A stretch of DNA of 64,000 bases from an uncultured Candidatus Binatia bacterium (GCA_958296235.1 OY282457.1:3343338-3407337), one strand, 5' to 3'; positions 44,685 to 53,847 are shown, counted from the stretch's first letter. The notes: generated by a model not told the origin, from the sequence alone. Numbers and translations: made by a program.

Positions 44685-45182
44685 ATGAGCGAAGCCCTCG
44701 CCTTCGACAGTCATCAATTCGTCAAGCACCTGACGGACAGCGGCTTCACCGAGGAACAGGCGGAGGCCCTGGCGACGGAGCAGGTTGCCCTGCTCACCAG
44801 CAATCTGGCGACCAAGGCCGAGCTTGCCCTTGTACAGCGGGAGATTGAAGCCCTGCGGCAGGAAACCAAGGCCAACATTGAAACCTTGCGGCAAGAAACC
44901 AAGGCCGAGCTTGCCCTTGTGCAGCGGGAGATTGAAGCCCTGCGGCAGGAAACCAAGGCCAACATTGAAACCTTGCGGCAAGAAACCAAGGCCGAGCTTG
45001 CCCTTGTGCAGCGGGAGATTGAAGCCCTGCGGCAGGAAACCAAGGCCAACATTGAAGCCTTACGGCAGGAGACCAAGGCGGCTATTGAAGGCCTCAAATC
45101 CGACCTGCTGAAATGGCTGTTTGGCGCGCTGATTGCGCAGGGCGGACTGATTGTCGCGCTGATGAAACTGTTCGCGCTATAA
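44685..45182 (+). CDS. Coiled-coil protein C2 with C-terminal membrane helix (DUF1640-like)
   Basis: 165 residues. The N-terminal FDSHQFVKHLTDSGFTEEQAEALATEQ and the long E/R/Q/K coiled coil followed by LLKWLFGALIAQGGLIVALMKLF resemble bacterial DUF1640/CCDC90-like proteins that anchor a coiled coil in the membrane. The coil contains three 29-residue repeats encoded by near-identical 87-base units. Protein C1 is the truncated copy. The start at 44685 is chosen from identity with C1. Function unknown. Confidence 0.78.
   Translation: MSEALAFDSHQFVKHLTDSGFTEEQAEALATEQVALLTSNLATKAELALVQREIEALRQETKANIETLRQETKAELALVQREIEALRQETKANIETLRQETKAELALVQREIEALRQETKANIEALRQETKAAIEGLKSDLLKWLFGALIAQGGLIVALMKLFAL
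44817..45077. repeat. Three 87-base tandem repeats within C2
   Basis: Units at 44817-44903, 44904-44990 and 44991-45077 each encode AELALVQREIEALRQETK plus ANIE(T/A)LRQETK. They are nearly identical at base level, so copy number can change by slippage or unequal crossover. C1 has two shorter units of 54 bases. Confidence 0.8.
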
Positions 45183-45256
45183 CAGTCATGCCCCCCGCAA
45201 AAGGTCTCGACAGCCCGGTTGGTGTCTTTGGTTACCTCCACGTTGAACAGTGTAGA
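45183..45256. other. Scar of a deleted M-family gene
   Basis: ATGCCCCCCGCAAAAGG, then AGCCCGGTTGGTGTCTTTGG (the start of the M genes after the leader), then CACGTTGAACAGTGTAGATG, which matches the 3' end of M2 (42082-42104). Roughly 1.3 kb of an M gene is missing between the two parts. From here the sequence is identical to that after M2. Confidence 0.65.
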
Positions 45257-45337
45257 TGAGGCCGCCGGCCATCAGTGGGCCGCGGAAGCTCTGCTCGAAT
45301 ACCTGAAACAGCATCCAGAGGGCTGCGCCCCGAAGCC

Positions 45338-46096
45338 ATGAGCCGTGAATCTCTCTTCCTCCTCTGCCCGCTTATCGGCCTCTCGGTCCTGGCCTGGATT
45401 GTGACGGCGCAGCATATGGGCGGGGCGGGGTCTGCGTTGGTGATGGGCAGCATGACAATGGGGCTGCCCTTCTCTGTGACGAATATGTTGCTGTATATCG
45501 CCCTGTGGGGCGTCATGATGGTGGCTATGATGTTTCCTGCCATCGTCCCTGTGGCTGGCATATTCGCCACTATGGCCAGACAAAAACAAGCCCAACAGCT
45601 TCCGTCTACGCCTGTCTGGGTGTTTGTGTCCGGCTATGCGGCGCTGTGGACGCTCACCGGCGGCGTTGGCTATGCCGCGGACTTGACCATGCAGACCTTA
45701 CCGGCCCACTTTCCTGCGCTGAAAACCTACAGTGCGCCCATCAGCGGCGCATTGCTGATTGTTGCCGGCCTCTACCAACTGACCCCACTCAAAGACCGCT
45801 GCTTGGCGCACTGCCGCTCGCCTTTTGCGTTTCTGATGGCGCACTGGCGCGACGGATATCGGGGCGCATTGCAGATGGGACTGTCCCACGGGCTGTATTG
45901 CCTCGCCTGTTGCTGGAGCCTGATGATGGTCATGTTTATCATGGGGACGATGAATCTCGTGTGGATGGGGACGTTGACCCTTGTCATATTGCTTGAAAAG
46001 AGTCTGCCCTCCGGTACGATGTTCGGTCGCGGGGTCGGGACTGCTTTGATTGGGCTGGGCCTGGCGTTGGGTACAGGTATGCTGGGGTCGTATTGA
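45338..46096 (+). CDS. DUF2182 integral membrane protein
   Basis: 252 residues, six to seven transmembrane helices. MMVAMMFPAIVPVA, YQLTPLKDRCLAHCRSP and HGLYCLACCWSLMMVMF are diagnostic for DUF2182, a predicted metal-binding membrane family with conserved Cys and Met/His positions. The start codon overlaps the end of a short upstream frame (EYLKQHPEGCAPKP), a tail that is duplicated before the truncated copy. Function unknown; metal handling is suggested by the Met/Cys-rich segments. Confidence 0.85.
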   Translation: MSRESLFLLCPLIGLSVLAWIVTAQHMGGAGSALVMGSMTMGLPFSVTNMLLYIALWGVMMVAMMFPAIVPVAGIFATMARQKQAQQLPSTPVWVFVSGYAALWTLTGGVGYAADLTMQTLPAHFPALKTYSAPISGALLIVAGLYQLTPLKDRCLAHCRSPFAFLMAHWRDGYRGALQMGLSHGLYCLACCWSLMMVMFIMGTMNLVWMGTLTLVILLEKSLPSGTMFGRGVGTALIGLGLALGTGMLGSY

Positions 46097-46132
46097 GGTG
46101 AAGAGCCACACACCAGGAACGGGGGAAACTGC

Positions 46133-46588
46133 ATGATGCTCGAAATTGACCCGCAGGCGAAACAGGGAGTACAACTCGGTCCTGTGACCGTGACGGCCGC
46201 GGACATTCAAGCCTTTGCCGAAGCGCTGGATGATCTCAACCCGCTGTATATTGATGCCGCCGCGGCTCGGGCCGCGGGGTATCCTGATGTCATTGCGCCC
46301 CCTCTGTTTTGTATGCGGATGCGCGGCGGCAACCTGCTGCCCGAGGTGCCGCTTCCGGCCGGCTTCATGAGTCTCCACGCGGGCCAAGAACTCGAATTCC
46401 ACGCTGAGATTGTTGCCGGGCAGACCTATACCATTACCGCGCGGGTGGCTGATGTGTATGAAAAAACAGGCCGGAGCGGCCCCATGCACATCATTGTCCG
46501 GGAGTCGACGATTACGGATAGGGAGGGCCGGACGAGCGTGACTATCCGCGAGCGACAAATCGTGCGCTCGCCGGAAAAGAAAATCTAG
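46133..46588 (+). CDS. MaoC-like/FAS1-type dehydratase N-terminal domain protein
   Basis: 151 residues of a single hotdog fold. TAADIQAFAEALDDLNPLYIDAAAARAAGYPDVIAPPLF is the N-terminal MaoC-like dehydratase pattern, as in HadA/HadC-type subunits. The strict D-x4-H catalytic dyad is not visible, since the usual His is Tyr (NPLY), so it may act as the non-catalytic or partner half. It lies 20 bases upstream of nurA. Confidence 0.8.
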   Translation: MMLEIDPQAKQGVQLGPVTVTAADIQAFAEALDDLNPLYIDAAAARAAGYPDVIAPPLFCMRMRGGNLLPEVPLPAGFMSLHAGQELEFHAEIVAGQTYTITARVADVYEKTGRSGPMHIIVRESTITDREGRTSVTIRERQIVRSPEKKI

Positions 46589-46608
46589 CCGCAGGCAAGT
46601 ACAGACCC

Positions 46609-47583
46609 ATGCGTATCAGTTTGGACCCCTGGGGGGGCGATTACGGCAGCCAGATTTCGGCCCCCCAGGCGGTCGATGCGGAGCAGCCCTCCGCCCAAGT
46701 GACCGGGCAGCAGGTGGAGGCCGGTCCGTGGCAGCCCCGGACACCGGCTCCTGAACAGATGCCGAACATGACTGCGGTGATTGACGGCGTTATGCGGGTC
46801 GACGCGCCAGCAGTCCTGAGTGACGAAGAATCCCGCTATGTAGCCCTGTTTGGATCGTATGCGGCCGGAGCGGTCGTGATTGATCGCCGCGTCGAGATTA
46901 TCGAAGAACAGCTCGACCGCCTTTTTATTGTTGGCGGGCAGCAATCCGGCCAGGATGTGACGGTGGCGGCAGGGACGGGTGGAAAGATGCCGATGCGCTA
47001 CCGCAGTGTGAGCGCGGCGGATCTGACCCCGGACTCCTTACGTGAGAGCCTTATGACCGCCATGCGTCAGGCCGAGGTCGATTTGGCCCGAAAGCTGTCC
47101 GGGAATGAACGCCTCATACTTGCAGACGGCAATCTGACCTTTTTAAGCGATAGCTCCTCCGTGGTTGGGGTCATCAAGACGATTCAACGGATGTATCTTG
47201 CGCCCAAAGAGGCAAAGATTCTCGAACAACTTCAGCCGGGGGAGCGGACGCCGCTGTTTCAATTCTCCGGCAGCAGTAAACGCAAGAGTTTCGAGGTGTT
47301 CACCTGTTATCTGCGTCTGGCGAATCCGCGCCCGATCGAGCATCCCTTTACCGGCCTGGTGCGCCTGGAAGTGAAGCTGGGGCTTGGCATTCAGCAGGCG
47401 GTCGTATTATTAGATCAAGCCGCCCATGCTGTTTCGGCTCTGGCCTCCCGCGCGCCAAAAGACCCCCGCGCCCCCCAGAATTTAATTCCCATTGGTGGAT
47501 TAGAGCGACGGCTGCGGCACCGTCTGGGCGACCCCAAGCTGGTCCGGCGGTGTATTGAGAAAGCCCTGTTAAACCAGATATAG
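46609..47583 (+). CDS. nurA: NurA-domain nuclease
   Basis: 324 residues. AVIDGVMRVDAP carries the first Asp of the NurA RNase H-like site, QAEVDLARKL a Glu, and LILADGNLTF the second Asp; the C-terminal block with FTGLVRLEVKL and the closing basic helix also fit. NurA is a 5'-3' exonuclease and endonuclease that works inside the HerA ring to resect DNA ends. It starts an operon with herA (26 bases), sbcD and sbcC. The call depends on motifs plus the very strong genomic context. Confidence 0.8.
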   Translation: MRISLDPWGGDYGSQISAPQAVDAEQPSAQVTGQQVEAGPWQPRTPAPEQMPNMTAVIDGVMRVDAPAVLSDEESRYVALFGSYAAGAVVIDRRVEIIEEQLDRLFIVGGQQSGQDVTVAAGTGGKMPMRYRSVSAADLTPDSLRESLMTAMRQAEVDLARKLSGNERLILADGNLTFLSDSSSVVGVIKTIQRMYLAPKEAKILEQLQPGERTPLFQFSGSSKRKSFEVFTCYLRLANPRPIEHPFTGLVRLEVKLGLGIQQAVVLLDQAAHAVSALASRAPKDPRAPQNLIPIGGLERRLRHRLGDPKLVRRCIEKALLNQI

Positions 47584-47609
47584 CCGAACCACGGGGAAAA
47601 GGAGGACGC

Positions 47610-49304
47610 ATGGGGAGAGTCATCGGTACGCAAGACGCCACCCCACTCGAATTCTGGGTGTGGCTCGAAGCCGGCGAAGCGGTCCAGGTCGATGAGGCCA
47701 TCGTGGTTGAGACTGACTCGCCAAACGGACCCCTGAAATTATTCGGGATGGTCGATATCGTCCGCGCCCGCCATCAGGGCTCAACGTTTGACTCCGACGT
47801 GGTTGAGGCGGAACGTGGTCTTCCTGTTGAACTCTCTATTGCCGCGCATGTCAAAGTGACCCGTTTGATACCGGAGTATTATTATCCGCCGATGCCGGGC
47901 GACCCGGTCCGCACGGTTGAGGACGAGGAGTTCGCGCAAGCCCTTTTTATGGACAAAATGGAGCGCAAGTTCCCGATCGGCCTGTCCTTGTCCGGCAAGG
48001 AGGTCGTGTACGGCAACCTCGATTTTCTGAACGGCCGCAAGGGCGCCCACATGAATATCAGCGGTGTGTCCGGTATTGCGACCAAGACGACCTATTCCAC
48101 CTTTCTGCTCCACAGCCTGCTGCACTGCGGGCATCTGACCGACGCGAAAAATACCCACGCCATTATTTTTAATGTCAAAGGCGAAGACCTGCTGTTCCTG
48201 GACAAAGCCAGCAACGCCATCGCCCTTGAAGATGAAGCCCTCTACGCCCAAATGAGTTTGCCGGCAGAGCCGTTTGATTCAGTCCAGTTCTATGTCCCAC
48301 CAACGGAAAGCGCGCGCGGACCGATCATGCCCAAGGTCAGCTCCCGTAAGGCAGATGAAGTCACGCCCTACTTCTGGACGGTCCGGGATTTCTGCCGTCA
48401 GCGTTTGCTGCGCTATCTGTTTTCTGAAGGCGGGGAAGATGCCTCTTTGCTGTCAGCCCTGACCTACCAGGTGGAACGCAAACTCCTTGAAGCCGCGGAA
48501 GACGCCGAGAAAGACGGGCCGGGGCCGGGTGTGTTGCTGCCCTTGGGAGAAGGCTTGGCAGAGAACGACAGTCCACCCCCTCCGACCGAGGTACGCGATT
48601 TTCCGACCCTCCTCCGGGCGATGGAGGCCATTGCCAGCGCGACCAGCCATTCGGCCGGCACAGTCGGCGCGTTCATGCGGCGTCTGTACAGCGCAGAAGA
48701 CAAGGTGTCGTATCTTATCCGCGACCCGGCAGACGCCAACGCGACCCGGCATACGATCAACTGGCGCAATAAGCAGGTGACTGTGGTCAGCCTGAGCGGA
48801 CTGTACGAAGTCGGCAAGAGTTTTGTGGTGGGCTCCGTGCTGCAACAGATTCAGGCAGAAAAAGAAGCAACCGGGTCTGCCGAACCCTTGTGCTTTATCG
48901 TTGTGGATGAACTGAACCGCTATGCGCCCCGTGACGGCTGGTCGCCGATTCGAGAGCGGCTGCTTGAAATTGCCGAGCGGGGGCGCTCCAGCGGAACGAT
49001 TCTGATCGGCGCGCAGCAAACCGCTTCCGAGGTGGAGCGGCGGATCGTTGCCAATCCTGCCTTTCGGATCGTCGGCCGGCTGGATGCTGCCGAAGCCGAG
49101 CGGGCCGAATATGGCTTTTTGCCGCCAACCTTGCGCAAGCGGGCCGCTATTTTAACCTCCGGGCGGATGATCGTGTCTCAACCCGACATTCCCACCCCCG
49201 TCCCGATTCTCTTCCCTATGCCAGCCTGGGCGACCCGGGCCGACGAACAGAAATTGCCGTCGCCCGCTTTGAAGCTGTCCCGCGTTCGAGAAAGCGAGTA
49301 TTAA
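47610..49304 (+). CDS. herA: HerA-type DNA translocase ATPase
   Basis: 564 residues. An N-terminal HAS-barrel-like region precedes the P-loop SGVSGIATKTTYS, in which the position before Lys is Thr rather than Gly. Walker B is CFIVVDELNRYAP, and the RIVGRLDAAEAE region follows with the arginine finger. HerA forms a hexameric DNA pump that binds NurA. GGAGG is just upstream of the ATG. A long insertion of about 100 residues in mid-protein is rich in charged residues. The downstream sbcD starts 10 bases later. Confidence 0.88.
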   Translation: MGRVIGTQDATPLEFWVWLEAGEAVQVDEAIVVETDSPNGPLKLFGMVDIVRARHQGSTFDSDVVEAERGLPVELSIAAHVKVTRLIPEYYYPPMPGDPVRTVEDEEFAQALFMDKMERKFPIGLSLSGKEVVYGNLDFLNGRKGAHMNISGVSGIATKTTYSTFLLHSLLHCGHLTDAKNTHAIIFNVKGEDLLFLDKASNAIALEDEALYAQMSLPAEPFDSVQFYVPPTESARGPIMPKVSSRKADEVTPYFWTVRDFCRQRLLRYLFSEGGEDASLLSALTYQVERKLLEAAEDAEKDGPGPGVLLPLGEGLAENDSPPPPTEVRDFPTLLRAMEAIASATSHSAGTVGAFMRRLYSAEDKVSYLIRDPADANATRHTINWRNKQVTVVSLSGLYEVGKSFVVGSVLQQIQAEKEATGSAEPLCFIVVDELNRYAPRDGWSPIRERLLEIAERGRSSGTILIGAQQTASEVERRIVANPAFRIVGRLDAAEAERAEYGFLPPTLRKRAAILTSGRMIVSQPDIPTPVPILFPMPAWATRADEQKLPSPALKLSRVRESEY

Positions 49305-49314
49305 GGACCCGGGC

Positions 49315-50493
49315 ATGAAATTCCTCCACACTTCAGACTGGCATGTAGGCCGGACGATCCGCAATCGCTCGCGGCTGGATGAGCACAAGGCTGTTTTTGG
49401 CGAGATCGTTGATATTGCCAGGCGCGAGCAGGTTGATGCCGTCCTGGTGACCGGCGACATCTTTCACGAGCGCCGCCCGCCGCTGGCTGCCGAGGAACTG
49501 GTGGCGCAAACACTGGCGCAACTCGCCCGCGACAATATTGTCTCGGTCGTCATTCCCGGCAATCACGATGACGCCGCCCGCCTGCGCACCCTGAAACCGC
49601 TGGGCGATTTGCTCCAGGTGCATATGATGACGGACGTGAGTGAAACCCCGTCGGACCTCATCGTTTCCATTTCCCAGCGGACCGGCGGGGAGCGGGCGCT
49701 GGTGAGTTGTCTGCCCTATCTGCATCCCCACCGAGTCCTGCCCTCGGCGAAAGGAACCAACAAAAGCGAGAACGAGCGGCTGAGTGTGTACCAGAGTATG
49801 GTACAGGACTATCTGCGCGCCCTGGAAGAAACGACGCTGCAAATAGATCGCAATGCGGTGTCCATCGTGCTCGCTCACGCCCATGTGTCCGGGACAGAGT
49901 TTGGGGGAGGAGAATGGCGCTCAAGCGTCTTTCCTGTCGATCCGGGGATATTCCCCGGTCGGGTGCACTATGTAGCCCTGGGACATATGCACCAGCCCCA
50001 AAAAGTGTCCGGGACACGGGCGCAGGCACGCTATGCCGGCTCGATTCTGCAAATGGACTTTGGTGAGCGCGGCCAGGACAAAAGTGTTTGCCTTATTGAG
50101 GCCCATCCGGGGAAGCCGGCGGAAATCTCACCGATTGCGCTGACAGCGGGCAAAGCCCTGCTGCGCCGGACGGGAACTGCCGAAGAGATACTGTCGCAGG
50201 CGGAAGAGTTCACAAATGCCTGGGTTGAAGTTGTCTTAAAACCGGAAGGCCAAATGTCTGAGTTGATTGAGCAAATCCGAGCGTTGCCGGGCGTGGTCTC
50301 GCTCCGATTTGAAGAGGCGGCGGCCAGCGATTCCGTTAGCGAAGCGGTCCACAATCCAAAGGAGCGACCCGCGGCAGAGCTTTTCACCGACTATTACAAG
50401 TCAAAACGCGGCGCGGAGCCTGAGCCTCCGCTCGTAGCCCTGTTTGAGCGGCTGTATCAGGAGGTCAGCACCGCGCGGGATGAGCCAGTCTAA
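49315..50493 (+). CDS. sbcD: Exonuclease subunit SbcD (Mre11 family)
   Basis: 392 residues. All five phosphoesterase motifs are visible: TSDWHVG, TGDIFH, PGNHDDA, AHAHVSG and ALGHMHQPQ. They bind two Mn2+ for exo- and endonuclease cleavage of DNA ends. The C-terminal part with Asp/Glu-rich helices binds SbcC. The stop is adjacent to the start of sbcC. Together with HerA-NurA this gives a complete end-resection set. Confidence 0.95.
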   Translation: MKFLHTSDWHVGRTIRNRSRLDEHKAVFGEIVDIARREQVDAVLVTGDIFHERRPPLAAEELVAQTLAQLARDNIVSVVIPGNHDDAARLRTLKPLGDLLQVHMMTDVSETPSDLIVSISQRTGGERALVSCLPYLHPHRVLPSAKGTNKSENERLSVYQSMVQDYLRALEETTLQIDRNAVSIVLAHAHVSGTEFGGGEWRSSVFPVDPGIFPGRVHYVALGHMHQPQKVSGTRAQARYAGSILQMDFGERGQDKSVCLIEAHPGKPAEISPIALTAGKALLRRTGTAEEILSQAEEFTNAWVEVVLKPEGQMSELIEQIRALPGVVSLRFEEAAASDSVSEAVHNPKERPAAELFTDYYKSKRGAEPEPPLVALFERLYQEVSTARDEPV

Positions 50494-50526
50494 GTGCCTG
50501 CCGCACCCCCACCCCCTATTAAAACC

Positions 50527-53500
50527 ATGCGTCCACAACAACTCAGCCTCAAAAATTTCATGCCCTTTCGGGTGACGGGAGAGCAGGTCCATACGATCGA
50601 TTTTTCGCAACTCGACTTGTTCTCCATTACCGGCCCGATGGCGAGCGGCAAGTCCGCGCTGATTGACGCGATGGTCTGGTGCCTGTATGGCCGCACCGCC
50701 CGTTATGGCGCGGACTCAAAAGGCGTGATCTCGACCGGTGAGCAGATGTGTGAGGTCGCGCTTGACTTCACTATTGGCGAGCGTTGGTTTCGGGCCGTCA
50801 GACGAACGGGCAAGATCACCGACTCCGGCCTCAGCGAACGCGAAGGGGAAGAGTGGATACAGGACATCTCCGGGTCAGCGCTGCTCACAAAACGGATTGA
50901 AGAATTATTGGGCCTTGACTTTGATGGCTTCACCAAAACCGTCATCCTCCCCCAAGGACGGTATGCCGAGTTTCTGACCAGCGAGCCAAAAAAACGGCGC
51001 GAGTTGCTGGCGAAAATACTCGAACTCGGCGTGTACGCTCGGGTGGCCGACCAGGCCAAACTGGTTGCCGGTCAGGCGAAGACCCGGGCGGACACGTTGA
51101 GTGAAACGTTGGACCAATACGCCGGCCTGAGCCAGGAGAGTATTGCCCTTCAGAAAGACGAGCTTGCCAAGCTCGGCCAACACATTGAACAGGTTGCTCA
51201 GCAAGAAAAACGCTTGCACGGTGTGGCCCAACACGTCGATCACATAGCGGGCTTGCGCCGTCGGGTGACTGAGCTTCAAATCGAAGTGCAGAATCGTAAT
51301 CAGGAGAAAGAACTGGCGCAAAAGAAGTCTGATGAGGCGACCGCCCAGGTTGCCGCCCAGGCGGATGAATTAGCAAAGATCGGTCAAGAACGAGACGTGC
51401 TGGGATACGATGCAGAGCGACACGAGGTCGTCAAACGTGTGGTTGTCCATCTCAAGGAATGGGCAGTCGCCCGCAAGGAAGCCGAGCAGAAAAAGACCGA
51501 ACGAGCCACTGCCCAGAGGGAAGCTGAGACGCTCGCTCAACAGATTGAGGCGTACACGCAGCAAGTCGAGCAGGCACGGTCTCAACATCAGTCTCACTCT
51601 GACAGGTTTGAGCATCTCGTTGCCGAAGCCGGCGACGTGGCTGCGCTGACGGAAAAGCTCAGCGCGGCAAGACGCTGGAAAGATCTGCAACAGGAACAAC
51701 AGAAACTCACAGACCGGATAGCCTCCCTGCGTCAAAAACAGACCTCAACCCAACACACGCTGGATGATGTGAAGCAGGAAGAAGCGGCGCACGAGCAGAC
51801 TACCCAGGAACTGAAAGAAAAAATCGACCAAGCGAAAAAAGACGAGCAGCAAAAGCGCCAACTGATGTCCGAAGCAGAACGCCTGGAGCAAGAACGACAA
51901 GAGGCCGAGAAGGCGGAAAAACGGGCGCAATCCGAATGTGAGACTATCCACGCGGCGCTGACCAGCGCAGAACAAACGCTGCAGTGCGTCCGGCGCGATC
52001 TCGCTCAAGCCGAAGAACAGGAGCAAGCGGCCCGCGCCGCGCTTGAAGACAACCAACGCCGGCACGAAGCCGCCCATCTCCGGGAGACGCTGCACGTCGG
52101 TGAGGCTTGTCCTGTGTGTCAGACCACCGTCAGCGAAATTCCTGCTGCCCAAGAAGCGGGGGACGATCTGAAGCTGCTTCAGGCGCAAATGGAGCGCGCC
52201 ACACAGACCACTGAACAAAAACGTAAGGAAGCGCAGAGAGCAAATACCGAGGTTGCCGCACTACAGGCGAGACTTGATGCTGCGGAGTCGGAGCTCAAAG
52301 AACGCGGACGAGTCCGGCAAGAAGGCCGGAACAGCTTTGTGTCACGTTTCCCCGGCCATGCGTCTCCTTCCGAAGCCCTTCAGATTGTTCAGACCCAGCA
52401 AGAAGCGCTGAGCGTAGCGCTCACAGACATGGAAGCTCAGGCCAAATCTGCCGAGCGGGAAAAAGCGAGACTGACCCGTGAGCGTGAAACCGCGCAACAA
52501 GAGGCGGCAAAGCTCGCTGAAGCGTTACGCGGGACGACCGGAAGGTTGGAGGACGATACACGCGAGTTGAAAGTGCTTGGCCGTAAGGTTGCCGCATTTC
52601 TCTCGACAGATGGAGACCCTGAGCAGAGTATTGAGCAACGCCGGACTCTGGTCGTACAGGCTGAGCAACAGATGAAGGCCGCGGAGAAAGCCTTCCGTGA
52701 ACTCGAAGCGGAGCGCAACTCGTTGCACACAACCCAGGGCCAAAAAAATGTCGCCCTCACATTACTCGCCGCCGAATACGAGGGCGCGAAGAAGCGTGCT
52801 GAGCGCGAAGCGCAGGCCGTGCGCGCCTGCCTTGGTCTGACGGAAGCCGCGGCGCTGCCAAAAACCGAAGAAGTAGAAGGGGAACTCAACGCGCTGGCAG
52901 GTAAGCAAACCCGGTACGCGGATTTGTCGCAACGCGAAGAAAACGCACGGACTCTGGTCGTACAGGCTGAACGTCAAGCCACCAAGGCACAGGCCGACTT
53001 TCAAGTCCGAACGCAAATGCTGGAAGAGTCACAGAAGAAACAGCAACAGGCGTCCAGCGCGCTGGCAGAGGAGCGGGAAAAGCTTCACGCGGCGATTGCT
53101 CAACACAACCTCACTGACACGGGCGAGGACGGAAGGCAGATCAAACCCCAACTGGAAACGGCCCGCGGACAGAGGCTGTCTCTCCAAGAACAACGCGGAC
53201 GCTTAGAGGCGGAACACGCCGAAGCCGAACGGCGTTGGCAGGAGAAAGAGCAAGAAGAAAAAAAGCTGCGCGCAGCAGAGAGTGAGGAACGCCTGGCCTC
53301 GGACCTGCGTAAGCTCCTGGGCTCGGAATTCACCGACTTTCTCTCGCGCGGAGCCATAGAAGCTCTGATGCGCGATGCGTCCGCCCACCTGCAACGTCTC
53401 ACCCACGGGCGGTATGTGTTTGATATTGCGTATCGGGGGCGGGCGATTACGCTCCAAATTGTTGACCACGAAGATCAGCGGCGTGCCCGGCCCACCCATT

Positions 53501-53808
53501 CGCTGTCGGGCGGAGAAACGTTTCTGGCCTCGCTCGCCATTGCGCTCGCGCTGTCGCAAGGGTTTCGGACCGTTGCGACCGGACGGGCGGCCCAGACCTC
53601 AACCGAATGCCTGATTCTGGATGAAGGGTTTGGAACGCTGGACCGTGAAGGGGTGCAGATGGTCACGGAAACCCTGCAAGAACTGCGGGGCGAAGAAGGC
53701 CGGATGGTGGGCATTATCACCCATGTCGAAGAGGTCGCCGCGGCCATGCCCATGCGCATAGAAGTGCGCAAAGGTGGCAGGACGAGCGAGATTACGGTAT
53801 CAGGCTAG
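50527..53808 (+). CDS. sbcC: Exonuclease subunit SbcC (Rad50 family)
   Basis: 1093 residues. The N-terminal ATPase half has Walker A GPMASGKSALID and Q-loop LPQGRYAEFL; a coiled coil of about 700 residues with zinc hook CPVC in mid-protein follows; the C-terminal half has signature SLSGGETFLAS, Walker B CLILDEGFGTLD and the His switch in ITHVEE. It tethers DNA ends and gates SbcD. ATG 50527 (MRPQQLSLKNF) fits the family start; GTG 50494 directly after the sbcD stop would add 11 Pro-rich residues. The coiled coil is longer than the globular part, as expected. Confidence 0.95.
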   Translation: MRPQQLSLKNFMPFRVTGEQVHTIDFSQLDLFSITGPMASGKSALIDAMVWCLYGRTARYGADSKGVISTGEQMCEVALDFTIGERWFRAVRRTGKITDSGLSEREGEEWIQDISGSALLTKRIEELLGLDFDGFTKTVILPQGRYAEFLTSEPKKRRELLAKILELGVYARVADQAKLVAGQAKTRADTLSETLDQYAGLSQESIALQKDELAKLGQHIEQVAQQEKRLHGVAQHVDHIAGLRRRVTELQIEVQNRNQEKELAQKKSDEATAQVAAQADELAKIGQERDVLGYDAERHEVVKRVVVHLKEWAVARKEAEQKKTERATAQREAETLAQQIEAYTQQVEQARSQHQSHSDRFEHLVAEAGDVAALTEKLSAARRWKDLQQEQQKLTDRIASLRQKQTSTQHTLDDVKQEEAAHEQTTQELKEKIDQAKKDEQQKRQLMSEAERLEQERQEAEKAEKRAQSECETIHAALTSAEQTLQCVRRDLAQAEEQEQAARAALEDNQRRHEAAHLRETLHVGEACPVCQTTVSEIPAAQEAGDDLKLLQAQMERATQTTEQKRKEAQRANTEVAALQARLDAAESELKERGRVRQEGRNSFVSRFPGHASPSEALQIVQTQQEALSVALTDMEAQAKSAEREKARLTRERETAQQEAAKLAEALRGTTGRLEDDTRELKVLGRKVAAFLSTDGDPEQSIEQRRTLVVQAEQQMKAAEKAFRELEAERNSLHTTQGQKNVALTLLAAEYEGAKKRAEREAQAVRACLGLTEAAALPKTEEVEGELNALAGKQTRYADLSQREENARTLVVQAERQATKAQADFQVRTQMLEESQKKQQQASSALAEEREKLHAAIAQHNLTDTGEDGRQIKPQLETARGQRLSLQEQRGRLEAEHAEAERRWQEKEQEEKKLRAAESEERLASDLRKLLGSEFTDFLSRGAIEALMRDASAHLQRLTHGRYVFDIAYRGRAITLQIVDHEDQRRARPTHSLSGGETFLASLAIALALSQGFRTVATGRAAQTSTECLILDEGFGTLDREGVQMVTETLQELRGEEGRMVGIITHVEEVAAAMPMRIEVRKGGRTSEITVSG

Positions 53809-53847
53809 GCATTCCCTACCTGGAAGAGAACATTAAGGAGGAAGGTC

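Noticed and set aside
44817..45077. Possible CRISPR array from regularly spaced repeats
   Set aside because: Units are contiguous, coding, and without unique spacers; it is an intragenic tandem repeat. No cas genes are present.
35042..46096. Insertion-sequence composite as the cause of the duplicated array
   Set aside because: No transposase, integrase or reverse transcriptase gene and no consistent terminal inverted repeats were found around the units.
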